DNA of 64,000 nt from Bacillus sp. sid0103. GTDB lineage: Bacteria > Bacillota > Bacilli > Bacillales_B > DSM-18226. Below are positions 1 through 8,593 of this stretch, piece after piece (position 1 is the stretch's first letter; each line of letters opens with the position of its first letter). Location: contig NZ_JAHUWN010000003.1 of NCBI RefSeq assembly GCF_019219025.1, positions 282,520 to 346,519 on the forward strand, given 5' to 3'. The translations under genes and the position numbers were made by a program. The notes under the pieces are model-generated. The model saw nothing but the letters and a program-made list of their open reading frames with translations. It ran no database searches and had not been told where the DNA came from.

Positions 1-557
1 AAACCCTCTTCCTCTGCAAGATAGCGAATAAATTGACGCATTTCACGAATTCCAGCAGGGTCCAACCCATTCGTTGGTTCATCAAGAATCAACACCTTTG
101 GTTTTCCCAACAATGCCTGAGCAATACCGAGACGCTGCCGCATCCCTAAGGAATAGGTTTTTACTTTATCATGAATTCTTTCCGTAAGGCCTACAAGATC
201 AGTGACTTCTTTGATTCGTTCTTCTCCGATACCCTCAAGCATTCTCGAAAAATGGAGGAGATTATTATAGCCTGAAAGATATGGATATAATTCTGGATTT
301 TCGACAATACATCCGAGGTTGTTCATCGCCTCCTGGAAATTCCCATCAATATTAGAGCCACAAATAAGAATACTGCCGGATGTTGGTTTGATTAATCCAA
401 CGAGCATGCGGATTGTTGTTGTTTTTCCGGCACCATTCGGTCCTAGAAAACCAAATACTTCCCCCTCTCGTAAATCGAACGTTAATCCCTTAATAATTTC
501 CTTTTTACCAATTACCTTTTTTAAATCTTTGACTGCCAGCGTAATTTTTTTCTCCAT
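1..557 (-). CDS. ABC transporter ATP-binding protein, C-terminus cut by window edge
   Basis: This is the ATPase subunit of an ABC exporter, of the type that pairs with a separate membrane subunit (bacitracin/antibiotic or ABC-2 family). About 185 residues are present from the N-terminus. Walker A is GPNGAGKTT, the ABC signature is YSLGMRQRLGIAQ, and Walker B with the D-loop is VLILDEPTNGLDP, so the catalytic core is intact. The C-terminal part lies beyond position 1. The ATG at 557 follows a GGAGT ribosome site that overlaps the stop of the SGNH hydrolase gene, 13 bp upstream, so the two are probably co-transcribed. The permease partner should lie outside the window. The substrate cannot be inferred. 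Confidence 0.93.
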   Translation of the reverse strand, partial: MEKKITLAVKDLKKVIGKKEIIKGLTFDLREGEVFGFLGPNGAGKTTTIRMLVGLIKPTSGSILICGSNIDGNFQEAMNNLGCIVENPELYPYLSGYNNLLHFSRMLEGIGEERIKEVTDLVGLTERIHDKVKTYSLGMRQRLGIAQALLGKPKVLILDEPTNGLDPAGIREMRQFIRYLAEEEG

Positions 558-570
558 TGATTTCCACTCC

Positions 571-1344
571 TTACCAGGTGAGCAATGAGGCTACCCGTTC
601 GGCAATTAAACGATACCCTTTTGAATTGGGATGAAACTTGTCTGAATAGAGGTAATCATTTACCTTTAACTCAAACAAGTCGAAAGTTGGCACAAAAACA
701 ATTTTTGGAAAAGATGCACTGACTTCAGCACTATCGTAATTCCAGTGGCGGACCACCTTGGACATTTCTTTTCCTTGCTCAAGTTCAATGAAGGGATTAT
801 ACAAACCAATGAAAAATACATTGGCGTTGCGATTGTTTTTCCGTATTTGTTCAAACACAAATTTTAAATTGTTTAGGTATTTCTTTTCAATGGATGCAAT
901 GTCTTGTTTTTCAAAATCGATCAATCCTTGTCCACTGCGGAACAAGTCATTGCCGCCAATCGTCACCAGCACTATATCTGCTTTTTGAATTTGGCGCCCA
1001 ACTTCGGTTTCTTGAACTTGCTTCCTTAGAGAATCTGATCGTTGACCATTAATGCCAAGGTTTGTCAGTTGGACAGGACGGTTTGTTTTTTTCTTCATTT
1101 CATCAACCAAGACACCGACATAACCCTTTCCAGTCTCATCCCCAGTACCGCGAGTCAAGGAATCACCTAGGGCCACAATTGTTAACCCTTTTTTATTTTC
1201 CACCTTGGAAACGGTCTTTACTTCCGGAACTTTTTCTGGTTTACCAGCATAATACTCACCGACTGCCCACCCAAGCCCGATTAGCCAGAGAAGGCAAAAC
1301 AATACAGCTATGCCCGTGATCGACCGTATGACATTCTTATTCAT
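571..1344 (-). CDS. SGNH/GDSL-family hydrolase, membrane-anchored
   Basis: A 257-residue secreted or membrane-anchored esterase/lipase of the SGNH superfamily. A hydrophobic N-terminal segment (about residues 8-28) acts as signal anchor. Block I is ALGDSLTRG with the nucleophile at about Ser62, an IGGNDL motif supplies the oxyanion Asn, and DKFHPNSKGY near the C-terminus supplies the catalytic Asp and His. The start has an AAAGGATG ribosome site. It resembles B. subtilis YpmR from memory; the natural substrate is unknown. It lies just upstream of, and probably in one transcript with, the ABC ATPase gene. Confidence 0.88.
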   Translation of the reverse strand: MNKNVIRSITGIAVLFCLLWLIGLGWAVGEYYAGKPEKVPEVKTVSKVENKKGLTIVALGDSLTRGTGDETGKGYVGVLVDEMKKKTNRPVQLTNLGINGQRSDSLRKQVQETEVGRQIQKADIVLVTIGGNDLFRSGQGLIDFEKQDIASIEKKYLNNLKFVFEQIRKNNRNANVFFIGLYNPFIELEQGKEMSKVVRHWNYDSAEVSASFPKIVFVPTFDLFELKVNDYLYSDKFHPNSKGYRLIAERVASLLTW

Positions 1345-1470
1345 GAAAATAACATCCTTTCTGGCCCTTTCTCAATTTCATTTAATCATAGTTAAGAAAT
1401 GAATCAAACTTTCAAAACTTATATTTGCTGAAAATTTCTAAAGTGTCGATAATTGTTAACATACATAATA

Positions 1471-1506
1471 AAAACAAAGGAATCTGCACGAGGATTCCTT
1501 TGTTTT
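1471..1506 (-). terminator. Bidirectional intrinsic terminator
   Basis: A 14-bp perfect stem (AAAACAAAGGAATC and its complement) with an 8-base loop lies after the DedA-family gene. Its A- and T-rich flanks allow it to work in either direction. Confidence 0.85.
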
Positions 1507-1514
1507 TTGTTACT

Positions 1515-2123
1515 TTATTTGGTCCCCGTTTCCATTACAACATTCCTTAATTTCTTAATCAAATAGATTACTCCTATAAGGATGAACAGGATAATACTAG
1601 TAAGAATTAAGTATCGCTTCATGACTTCAAAAAAAGTTTCCCATTGAGGTCCGAGGATTTTCCCTAAAAAAATAAAACTTGAAACCCAAAGGGTCGACCC
1701 AATACCTGTATATAGGGTGTAAACCTTTATTGGAACTCGAGTAATTCCGGATAAATAGCCAATAAAATGTCTAAATACTGGGATAAACAATGAAATGATT
1801 AACAGTTTATTTCCATATCTTCTTATCCAGTTAGAAATCGCATGTAATCGAGTTGGCTCTAAATGCAGCCGCTTACCATGCTTTTCAAAAAAATGAATAC
1901 CAAGCCTGCATCCAACCCAATAAGAAAGCAACATACCTAAAGTACTTCCTGCAGCTGAAGCAATAATACTTCCGAACCAATTGAGTTGTTCAATAAAAGA
2001 TAAAAAACCCGCATATGCCAACATAGCTTCCATCGGGATTGGAAGTGCCAATATTCCTAGCGCAATCGAAAGAAAAAGGACAAGGTATCCATACTCGTTC
2101 ATGATGGCGGTTAAGATATGCAA
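1515..2123 (-). CDS. DedA family membrane protein
   Basis: An integral membrane protein of the DedA/VTT (SNARE-associated) superfamily, a group implicated in undecaprenyl-phosphate or phospholipid flipping and membrane homeostasis. The characteristic core is visible: EYGYLVLFL near the start, an amphipathic helix with ALPIPMEAMLAYAGF, the Arg/Pro-containing FIPVFRHFIGYLSGITR segment, and C-terminal membrane helices. I chose the TTG at 2123 (202 residues) because an AAAGGGG ribosome site precedes it by about 9 bases. The open frame extends upstream to 2186, but without a ribosome site or family similarity. The gene is monocistronic between terminators. Confidence 0.85.
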   Translation of the reverse strand: MHILTAIMNEYGYLVLFLSIALGILALPIPMEAMLAYAGFLSFIEQLNWFGSIIASAAGSTLGMLLSYWVGCRLGIHFFEKHGKRLHLEPTRLHAISNWIRRYGNKLLIISLFIPVFRHFIGYLSGITRVPIKVYTLYTGIGSTLWVSSFIFLGKILGPQWETFFEVMKRYLILTSIILFILIGVIYLIKKLRNVVMETGTK

Positions 2124-2260
2124 TGATGATAGCCCCTTTCCCTTTTTAGAATAAATGGCAGTAAACCATACAGATATTTTATCCATTCTTATCTAAACTA
2201 GTATTGTTTTAGAAGATTTCGATGGAATTTAATGAAAAAAAGGGTGCACATTGGTATAAA

Positions 2261-2293
2261 AAATAAGCCGATTTCTAAGAAATCGGCTTATTT
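2261..2293 (-). terminator. Terminator of hmp
   Basis: A 14-bp perfect stem AAATAAGCCGATTT with a 5-base loop starts a few bases after the hmp stop codon and is followed by T-rich sequence on the minus strand. Confidence 0.9.
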
Positions 2294-2298
2294 CTATG

Positions 2299-3513
2299 CT
2301 ATTCTTCTAGGTTCCCCATCGGGCCAAAAAATTCAAAGTGAATTCTGTCTGCTTTTACATCTAGTTCCTTTAAGGAACGATTAATAGCTTTCATGAATGG
2401 TACAGGTCCACAGAAATAAAAATCTGCATCCTTGGTATCGATTTTTTCCTTTAACCAATCTCGTGTTACATAGCCTTCAACATCAAAGCGATTATTCACT
2501 CGATCCTCTTCTGTAGGTGAATCATAGAAGAAATATGAATTTACGTTTTCAAGTATAGTTACTTCATCTACTTCCTCTCTTAGAGCATGTACATTCCCAT
2601 TCGCAGCCGCATGGATAAATGTTACCTTTCGTTCTGGCTTGACTTCAGCAATTGTTTTTAACATACTCATCATCGGTGTCAAACCAACCCCGCCACTTAG
2701 TAACACGACAGGAGTATTTTTTTCCGTATCTAAAACAAAGTCCCCTGCAGGTGCACTAACTTTTAGAATATCTCCTTGATTCACATTATCATGTAAAAAA
2801 TTAGACACCATACCGTCTGGATTTTCCGTGCCAGCCTCACGTTTCACACTGATTCGGTAATAATCTTTACCTGGAGCATCTGAAAGGCTGTATTGACGAA
2901 TATGGGTGAACTTTTCACCAGCTATTTCTAATTTGATACTTATATATTGACCAGGTGTAAAATGAGCAATTGCTTTTTTATCTTCAGGCTTTAAGTAAAA
3001 CGAGGTAATCACGTCACTTTCAACTACTTTGCGGTCAACTATAAAGTTGCGGAAGCCACTCCAACCGCCTTGTTGATTTTCCGTTTCATCATATAATTCT
3101 GCCTCAACACTGATAAAAACATCGGCAATGACATTATACGCTTCTTCCCATGCATTGATAATTTCGTCCGTTGCCGCATCACCGAGCACATCCTTAATCG
3201 CTAGTAACAGGTGTTTCCCAACAATCGGATAATGTTCAGGCAAAATTCCAAGGCTTCTGTGCTTTTGGGCAATTTGTTTTACCACCGGAAGAATCGCACC
3301 CAGATTATCAATGTACATAGCTGCGGCATAAACCGTTCCAGCCAATGCTTTTTGCTGTCTTCCTTGTTTTTGGTTGGCATGATTAAAGATATTTAATAAT
3401 TCAGGATGGTTTCCGAACATCAATTGGTAAAATCGAGTAGTGATTGCTTCCCCGTGTTTTTCTAATACAGGTACAGTAGATTTGATGATATTAATGGTTT
3501 GTTGATCTAGCAT
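2299..3513 (-). CDS. hmp: Flavohaemoprotein, nitric oxide dioxygenase
   Basis: Hmp oxidises nitric oxide to nitrate with O2 and NAD(P)H and protects cells from nitrosative stress. Three domains are in the usual order over 404 residues: a globin domain (about 1-145) with the proximal His in QKHRSLGI, an FAD-binding ferredoxin-reductase domain with the RQYSLSDAP motif, and an NAD-binding domain with [11 protein letters not shown] and [10 protein letters not shown]. The ATG at 3513 sits 6 bases after AAGGAGTG; upstream GTG/TTG codons in frame overlap the ribosome site and are less likely. Two palindromes lie in the divergent intergenic region and may control it (see the regulatory entries). Confidence 0.97.
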   Translation of the reverse strand: MLDQQTINIIKSTVPVLEKHGEAITTRFYQLMFGNHPELLNIFNHANQKQGRQQKALAGTVYAAAMYIDNLGAILPVVKQIAQKHRSLGILPEHYPIVGKHLLLAIKDVLGDAATDEIINAWEEAYNVIADVFISVEAELYDETENQQGGWSGFRNFIVDRKVVESDVITSFYLKPEDKKAIAHFTPGQYISIKLEIAGEKFTHIRQYSLSDAPGKDYYRISVKREAGTENPDGMVSNFLHDNVNQGDILKVSAPAGDFVLDTEKNTPVVLLSGGVGLTPMMSMLKTIAEVKPERKVTFIHAAANGNVHALREEVDEVTILENVNSYFFYDSPTEEDRVNNRFDVEGYVTRDWLKEKIDTKDADFYFCGPVPFMKAINRSLKELDVKADRIHFEFFGPMGNLEE

Positions 3514-3578
3514 CAATAACACTCCTTATATAATTACTATTTCCATAGTAATTATATGAAATTTAACACAATCAATAA

Positions 3579-3592
3579 GTGATTTAAATCAC
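3579..3592. promoter_or_regulatory. FNR/CRP-like palindrome upstream of hmp
   Basis: The perfect palindrome GTGATTTAAATCAC lies about 65 bp upstream of the hmp start. It matches the TGTGA-N6-TCACA form bound by FNR/CRP-family regulators except for the outermost base on one side. Anaerobic or redox control of hmp would fit, but the binding protein is inferred. Confidence 0.5.
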
Positions 3593-3628
3593 AGATTAAT
3601 ATATTTGAATAATTCGAACTATGGCCTT

Positions 3629-3661
3629 TTGTCACAGAATGTTAACAATTTAACATGACAA
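3629..3661. promoter_or_regulatory. Nested inverted repeats between hmp and the DegV gene
   Basis: An inner inverted repeat ATGTTAA-N4-TTAACAT (3639-3656) is flanked by TTGTCA (3629-3634) and TGACAA (3656-3661). The outer pair is not centred on the inner pair, so it may be two overlapping sites. It could be an operator for either divergent gene. Confidence 0.4.
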
Positions 3662-3792
3662 ATATAACTTGTTGCGTCATTAGCATTCTTGTAATGTGGA
3701 TGCTAGTTATCAAGAGAGCCTAGTAATTATATAGGCAGCTAGTATCGTTTAGGATAACAAAATTGGAGATATTAATTGGAGGAAGAGGATAG

Positions 3793-4641
3793 ATGAATAA
3801 AGCTAAAATTGCGTGGATTACTGACACCACTGCTTCTCTTAGCAAAGAATTTATCGAGCAACATGATATACACGTAGTTCCATTAAACATTGTCATTGAC
3901 CAAACATCCTATAAGGAAACCATAGATATTACCCAAAAAGAGTTTTACGAGCGTATGAAACAGGAGGATTCGAAATTTCAAACCTCACAGCCGGCGCTCG
4001 GTGATTTTGTAGAACTTTATACAAAATTAAAGGAGCATTATGACTTTGGTATCGCAATTCATGCCTCCAGTCTATTATCTGGTACATATCAAACCTCTGT
4101 GATGGCAGCGGAAATGGCTGATTTTAAATTGGTTCCGATTGACTCGATGACAGGTTCCTACCCACTCTCTTATTTACTAAAAAGAGGTATTGAACTAGTG
4201 GAAAAAGGACATGAAATCAGCGAAATTGTGGAGGAACTTAATGGCCTGCGCGAGGACACTCGCTTATATTTAGTCCCTTCCAATTTAGATCAACTCAAAA
4301 AAAGCGGCAGAGTCTCTAGCGGCCAAGCAATTTTGGCTTCATTATTTAATATAAAGCCTATTTTAGCAATTGAAGAAGGCGGCGCTAAGATAAAAGATAA
4401 GGTTCGAACCGAAAAAAAGGCACTGGCCTGGCTGATTAATAACTTAAAAATCGACCTGGCAACCAAGAGTGTCAAAAAAGCTGCTATTGTTCATGCAAAT
4501 GATATCGATCGCGCTGCTGAGCTAGAAAAATTAGTCAACGAAACATTCCCGGATATTGAAACTGAAAAAATGATGCTGATAACCGTTGCTGGAGTGCATA
4601 CGGGGGTTGGCACGCTAGGACTTTCGTGGGTTGGCGAATAA
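3793..4641 (+). CDS. DegV family fatty-acid-binding protein
   Basis: DegV/FakB proteins bind a fatty acid and present it to fatty-acid kinase FakA for phosphorylation and entry into phospholipid synthesis. The 282-residue length is typical. The N-terminal motif WITDTTASLS (residues 8-17) and the central SSLLSGTYQTS loop are the ligand-contacting signatures of the family, and a VHTGVGTLGLSWVGE ending is also typical. The ATG at 3793 follows a GGAGGAAGAGG ribosome site. It stands alone, with no fakA nearby, as is common for the several FakB paralogues of Bacillaceae. The lipid preference cannot be read from sequence. Confidence 0.92.
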   Translation: MNKAKIAWITDTTASLSKEFIEQHDIHVVPLNIVIDQTSYKETIDITQKEFYERMKQEDSKFQTSQPALGDFVELYTKLKEHYDFGIAIHASSLLSGTYQTSVMAAEMADFKLVPIDSMTGSYPLSYLLKRGIELVEKGHEISEIVEELNGLREDTRLYLVPSNLDQLKKSGRVSSGQAILASLFNIKPILAIEEGGAKIKDKVRTEKKALAWLINNLKIDLATKSVKKAAIVHANDIDRAAELEKLVNETFPDIETEKMMLITVAGVHTGVGTLGLSWVGE

Positions 4642-4642
4642 A

Positions 4643-4731
4643 GAAAAAAGGGCTGACGGTTCTAAACAGCACCCGAATTGTTAGACAAAACTAACAATTC
4701 GGGTGCTGCTCATTCTCAGTCCTTTTTTTCT
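4643..4731 (+). terminator. Large terminator after the DegV gene
   Basis: An 18-bp perfect inner stem CAGCACCCGAATTGTTAG (4667-4684) with a 6-base loop is enclosed by an imperfect outer stem (AAAAAAGGGCTGA / TCAGTCCTTTTTTT). It ends in a T run. Confidence 0.85.
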
Positions 4732-4844
4732 TTGTGTATATATACTTATACTCCATTTCAAAAATATGTTAGTATTTTCCACCAACTTAATCTATTATTT
4801 TGTATAATAGGTTTAATAAAATAACATGAAATGGATTTGAATGA

Positions 4845-5432
4845 ATGAAAAATAGGAAAAGAGTGTTTATATTGATTGGAGTGCTTGTTACTTTGGGGTT
4901 GATTTATATTGGCTTTTTACAATTTAAAATTAGTCAATATAGTCATAAAGAGGTACCTAAAAATGCAGACTATTTGATTGTTCTTGGGGCAAGGGTTAAA
5001 GGAACAGTCCCTTCCTTGGCGTTTGCGAGTCGAATAAATGCTGCTGGTGATTATTTAAAGAAAAACAAAAAGACACTTGTGATAGCCTCAGGAGGAAAAG
5101 GGCAAGGTGAAGATATATCCGAAGCGGACTCGATCAGAAGAGAACTTGTGAAGCAAGGAATAAGCGAGACTCGGATTATCTTAGAAGATCAATCTACTGA
5201 TACATATGAAAATATTAATTTTTCAAAAAGGCTTATTCCTGAGGGGGCAAAGCATGGTCTAGTGGTTACAAATAAATTTCATCTCTACCGAGCGGTCTCA
5301 ATTGCCCGTGACAATGACTTAGAGGTGCAGGGACTCCCAGCAGAAACTCCTTGGATTGCTGTGGTAAAATCCTATTCCCGCGAGTATTTGGCGATTACAA
5401 AATTCTATCTAAAAAGATATATTTTTGACTAA
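4845..5432 (+). CDS. YdcF/SanA/ElyC-family (DUF218) membrane-anchored protein
   Basis: A 195-residue protein with one N-terminal membrane helix (about residues 6-26) followed by a DUF218 Rossmann-like domain. Diagnostic segments are YLIVLGARVKG, SGGKGQGEDISEA and the NKFHLYRA motif. Members of this family in E. coli (SanA, ElyC) affect envelope integrity or lipid-carrier metabolism; the biochemical activity is not settled. The ribosome site before the ATG at 4845 is weak. The gene is flanked by terminators, so it is monocistronic. Confidence 0.85.
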   Translation: MKNRKRVFILIGVLVTLGLIYIGFLQFKISQYSHKEVPKNADYLIVLGARVKGTVPSLAFASRINAAGDYLKKNKKTLVIASGGKGQGEDISEADSIRRELVKQGISETRIILEDQSTDTYENINFSKRLIPEGAKHGLVVTNKFHLYRAVSIARDNDLEVQGLPAETPWIAVVKSYSREYLAITKFYLKRYIFD

Positions 5433-5467
5433 AACAAAGAGTACTGAATCTTTCAGTACTCTTTGTT
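5433..5467. terminator. Convergent bidirectional terminator
   Basis: A 16-bp perfect stem AACAAAGAGTACTGAA with a 3-base loop separates the converging YdcF-family and acetyltransferase genes, with A and T tracts on both sides. Confidence 0.88.
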
Positions 5468-5469
5468 CA

Positions 5470-6039
5470 TTAATTTTGGGTTATTTTTGCATAAATACAT
5501 GTATCTCGTAAATCTTGACTATTTGCAGAAATTTCATCATTTTGTAAAATGCCTTCTAAGGTAAATCCTAATCGTTCAGGAATGGCCCGGCTTTTGATAT
5601 TTTTGGAGTCACAACGAATTTCAACCCGCTTTGCATTAAGTTCGTTAAAGGCAAATTTAGTTATCGCCTCTGCTGCTTCCGTGATATACCCCTTCCTGCT
5701 AAAGCGCGTATCAATCCAGTAGCCAATCTCAAACTTTGGGATCATCCAATTGATTCGATGCATACCTGATGAACCAATGAATTCCATTGTTTCTCGATGA
5801 AATATATGTAACCTCAAATCCTCACGGGTTAAAAACTTAGCATGTGCCTCACGTATATTTGCTTCAACATCTTCCTCGGTTTGCTCGCGATGCGCCCAAG
5901 GCATCCATTCTTTTAGTTCATGTAACGATGCCTGCATGGCTTGGTAAACAGCTTTACCATCTCCAGGCAGCGGCATGCGTATGAATAATCTTTCTGTATA
6001 AAATTGATCTGGAAATTCTAATAGTATTGGTTTCATCAT
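5470..6039 (-). CDS. GNAT N-acetyltransferase, RimJ/RimL type
   Basis: A 189-residue GCN5-related acetyltransferase that transfers acetyl from acetyl-CoA, in RimJ/RimL enzymes to an N-terminal amine of a ribosomal protein. Family features are the early TERLFIRMPLPGDG strand, the FEIGYWIDTRFSRKGYITEA acetyl-CoA-binding region, and the closing SRAIPERLGFTLEG helix. The start codons ATG ATG (6039, 6036) follow AAGGAGG at good spacing. It is a single gene. The specific substrate is not identifiable; YdaF-like enzymes in Bacillus are the nearest type I recall. Confidence 0.88.
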   Translation of the reverse strand: MMKPILLEFPDQFYTERLFIRMPLPGDGKAVYQAMQASLHELKEWMPWAHREQTEEDVEANIREAHAKFLTREDLRLHIFHRETMEFIGSSGMHRINWMIPKFEIGYWIDTRFSRKGYITEAAEAITKFAFNELNAKRVEIRCDSKNIKSRAIPERLGFTLEGILQNDEISANSQDLRDTCIYAKITQN

Positions 6040-6133
6040 TTTGACCTCCTTCTGAATATAAACAATTCGCTATTTTAATTGTAATTCCTTTTTCTGTTGG
6101 AGTGCAGGGATTAGGATAGCTAATTAGAATAGG

Positions 6134-6270
6134 AATTTCGCCCGTTGAATCTAAAAATTCGCTGATAGACTGAAAATTTTCCTATCGATTAAAAATTCGC
6201 TCATTAGTCCAAGAAATTCGCCCATTGAACGGAAAAATTCGCTCATTAAACTTCATAATTCGCTCATAAA
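6134..6270. repeat. Degenerate ~21-bp tandem repeat array (AATTCGC units)
   Basis: Seven units carry AATTCGC or a close variant beginning at 6134, 6156, 6175, 6194, 6215, 6236 and 6257, with spacings of 22, 19, 19, 21, 21 and 21 bp. The units at 6194-6263 are best conserved (AAATTCGCTCATT-like). A further isolated AATTCGC lies at 6064. The array fills the roughly 300-bp gap between the acetyltransferase and proS genes. No open frame or hairpin explains it. Confidence 0.75.
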
Positions 6271-6349
6271 TAAATTTTGTCCTCCAATAGGATACAAATT
6301 TTATAAAAAAGACCCTTCCCAATAAGGAAGAGCCTCCGAAATGCTATTT

Positions 6350-7780
6350 TTAGTATGCTTTTGCCCAATAAACCATCTTGTCTGCATCATTTCCACAGCA
6401 TACACACTTATCTGATACCTTTTCTTGCTCGAATGGCATACATCTTGATGTTGCCCCTGTATCTTCTTTGATTTTTTCCTCACATGCTAACTCGCCACAC
6501 CACATTGCCTTAATAAAACCTGGTTTAGCTTCGAGTGTTTCCTTTAACTCATCAAGTGTTAAAGCAACGGATGTTCTTTCTTCACGATGATTCAGTGCTT
6601 TATTATATAAATTTGTTTGAATGTCATCTAGTAATTCGACAAGCTTTGTTTCTAATTGATCCAATGGTACGAACACTTTCTCTAAAGTATCGCGTCTTAC
6701 TAGGACCACTTGCTTGTTTTCAATATCTTTAGGACCAACCTCAAGACGGACTGGAATACCTTTCATTTCGTACTCATTGAACTTCCAGCCTGGCTTTTTA
6801 TCACTGGCATCGATGTCAACACGTGCAACTTTCCCAAGCGACTTTTTCAAATCATAGGCAAAATCAAGAACGCCTTCTTTATGCTGTGCAATTGGCACAA
6901 TCATGACTTGAGTTGGTGCTGCTTTTGGTGGAATTACTAGGCCGCGGTCGTCGCCGTGAACCATGATTAAGGCTCCGATAATCCTTGTTGTAAAGCCCCA
7001 AGATGTTTGATGCACGTATTGTAGCTTTCCTTCTTTATCTGTGTATTGAATGTTAAACGCTTCCGCAAATCCAGTACCAAAGTGGTGAGACGTACCCGAT
7101 TGCAAGGCTTTCCCATCATGCATTAAGCTTTCAATGGTAAAAGTAGCTTTTGCCCCGGCAAATTTTTCTTTTTCCGTTTTTTGTCCTTTTACAACAGGAA
7201 TGGCTAGGATTTCTTCACATACAGCCGCATATACATTAAGCATTTTAATGGTTTCTTCCATTGCTTCTTCATCCGTTGCATGTGCCGTATGGCCTTCCTG
7301 CCATAAAAACTCTAATGTCCGTAAGAATGGACGAGTTGTTTTCTCCCAACGGACAACGTTTGCCCATTGGTTATAGAGTTTTGGCAGATCACGGTAAGAA
7401 TGAATAATGTTGCTATAATGCTCACAGAAAAGCACCTCTGATGTTGGACGGACCACTAAACGTTCTGCAAGTGGTTCAGACCCGCCATGTGTAACCCACG
7501 CCACTTCAGGTGCGAAACCTTCAACGTGGTCTTTTTCTTTTTGGAGCAAGCTTTCAGGAATAAACAATGGCATATAAACATTTTCATGCCCAGTTTCTTT
7601 AATGCGGCGATCGAGCTCATTTTTGATATTATCCCATAAAGCATAGCCATAAGGACGGATAATCATTGAACCACGAACGCTAGAATAATCAATCAAATCA
7701 GCTTTTGTAACGACATCTGTATACCACTGGGCGAAATCATCGTCCATCGCCGTAACATCTTTAACAAATTCTTTTGCCAT
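6350..7780 (-). CDS. proS: Prolyl-tRNA synthetase, archaeal/eukaryotic-type (ProS type 3)
   Basis: Class II aminoacyl-tRNA synthetase that charges tRNA-Pro. The 476-residue form without the bacterial editing insertion, together with [34 protein letters not shown] and [11 protein letters not shown], identifies the short archaeal-like type that many Bacillaceae carry as a second copy. A cysteine cluster near the C-terminus ([27 protein letters not shown] ending) is typical of the zinc-binding domain. The ATG at 7780 follows GAGGTG. The open frame runs upstream to 7846, but those codons belong to an inserted repeat element. A proline-type T-box leader precedes the gene. Confidence 0.95.
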   Translation of the reverse strand: MAKEFVKDVTAMDDDFAQWYTDVVTKADLIDYSSVRGSMIIRPYGYALWDNIKNELDRRIKETGHENVYMPLFIPESLLQKEKDHVEGFAPEVAWVTHGGSEPLAERLVVRPTSEVLFCEHYSNIIHSYRDLPKLYNQWANVVRWEKTTRPFLRTLEFLWQEGHTAHATDEEAMEETIKMLNVYAAVCEEILAIPVVKGQKTEKEKFAGAKATFTIESLMHDGKALQSGTSHHFGTGFAEAFNIQYTDKEGKLQYVHQTSWGFTTRIIGALIMVHGDDRGLVIPPKAAPTQVMIVPIAQHKEGVLDFAYDLKKSLGKVARVDIDASDKKPGWKFNEYEMKGIPVRLEVGPKDIENKQVVLVRRDTLEKVFVPLDQLETKLVELLDDIQTNLYNKALNHREERTSVALTLDELKETLEAKPGFIKAMWCGELACEEKIKEDTGATSRCMPFEQEKVSDKCVCCGNDADKMVYWAKAY

Positions 7781-7810
7781 GTTGGACACCTCATTCATTT
7801 TTTTAAATAA

Positions 7811-7882
7811 GGCTGTGTTAAACTGGGCTGTTGATTTCCGCTCCACTTGGCTACAAAATCAACAATGTTCTTTAACATAGCC
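7811..7882. repeat. Short palindromic dispersed element within the proS leader
   Basis: A 72-bp element with terminal inverted repeats GGCTGTGTTAAA (7811-7822) and TTTAACATAGCC (7871-7882; one mismatch), and an inner perfect pair TGTTGATTT / AAATCAACA. The core keeps TTCCGCTCCA, shared with the longer copies at 34445, 10199 and 55674. It lies between the T-box terminator and the proS ribosome site, so it is transcribed into the proS mRNA leader. Confidence 0.8.
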
Positions 7883-7922
7883 TAAAATAAAGATACGGGC
7901 CCTTACCGCTTTTGAAACATAA

Positions 7923-8150
7923 AAAGGCCTTGATCCTAAAAAGGGACCAAGGCCTGGCGGTACCACCCTAAATTCATAAAGCAAAATGCTTTATACTCTT
8001 TCCATGATAACGGACATTATCCGCATGTATCTTCAAATTGATCCGATACAGAACTCAGGAGGCAGGTTCAAATGACCGTCTTAAGAAACCTCACACCTTT
8101 GGTTTCCTCTCTTGGTAAGACCACTTCACTTTACTAATCCCCGTCACAGT
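7923..8150 (-). promoter_or_regulatory. T-box leader, proline-type
   Basis: The leader on the minus strand contains the T-box sequence AGGGTGGTACCGCC (7956-7969), which pairs with the free acceptor end of uncharged tRNA, followed by a terminator stem AGGCCTTGGTCCC/GGATCAAGGCCT with a T run (7923-7955). A Stem I region lies at about 8040-8140. A CCU triplet after GAA (8064-8066, minus strand) is a plausible proline specifier codon, consistent with the proS gene downstream. Uncharged tRNA-Pro would favour the antiterminator and raise proS expression. The 5' end is approximate. Confidence 0.92.
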
Positions 8151-8310
8151 TTCAATAGTATTTTTTGAAAATTATATATTTCAAAATAGAAAAAGTCAAT
8201 TTATTTATGGAATATTTTGCTGATGTGAGCAAAATGCCATCGAACTCCCTTTCGTCGAGAGGTTAAATCGGTTAAAATGCTAATAATCAGAAAAAAACGG
8301 GGTGGTTCAC

Positions 8311-8442
8311 ATGGAAAAAGAGAAAGATGATCTTCAAAAAGAAGAGGAAGAAAAAGAATTTTTGCTTGAATATATTAAGATGCAAAATGAAGCGATGAAA
8401 AGAATTTATAAAAATTCCTTAGATAAAGAAAATAAAGAATAG
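8311..8442 (+). CDS. Small highly charged protein, 43 residues
   Basis: A short open frame starts ATG at 8311 with a GGGGTGG ribosome site about 6 bases upstream and ends TAG at 8442. The product is rich in Glu and Lys (starts MEKEKDDLQKEEEEKEF) with a following amphipathic segment LLEYIKMQNEAMKRIYKNSL, so it is probably one long helix. I do not recognise a family. It lies between the divergent T-box leader and the cupredoxin-protein gene. The ribosome site and in-frame composition support a real gene; no function can be given. Confidence 0.6.
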   Translation: MEKEKDDLQKEEEEKEFLLEYIKMQNEAMKRIYKNSLDKENKE

Positions 8443-8593
8443 CCGAATCTCCTTAAAATACTCATCCGTTAACTACCTCAATATTATTCATAAAACGTTC
8501 ATATAAATCACTGAATATACAAATTTGAATCGGATATTTGCATTTATAATACTCTTATGGTGTTAATCATTTATACATAAGAGGAGATAAAAT

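Noticed and set aside
6040..6130. Promoter or terminator between the acetyltransferase gene and the repeat array
   Set aside because: Only one weak AATTCGC copy and AT-rich sequence were seen; no clear hairpin or consensus promoter.
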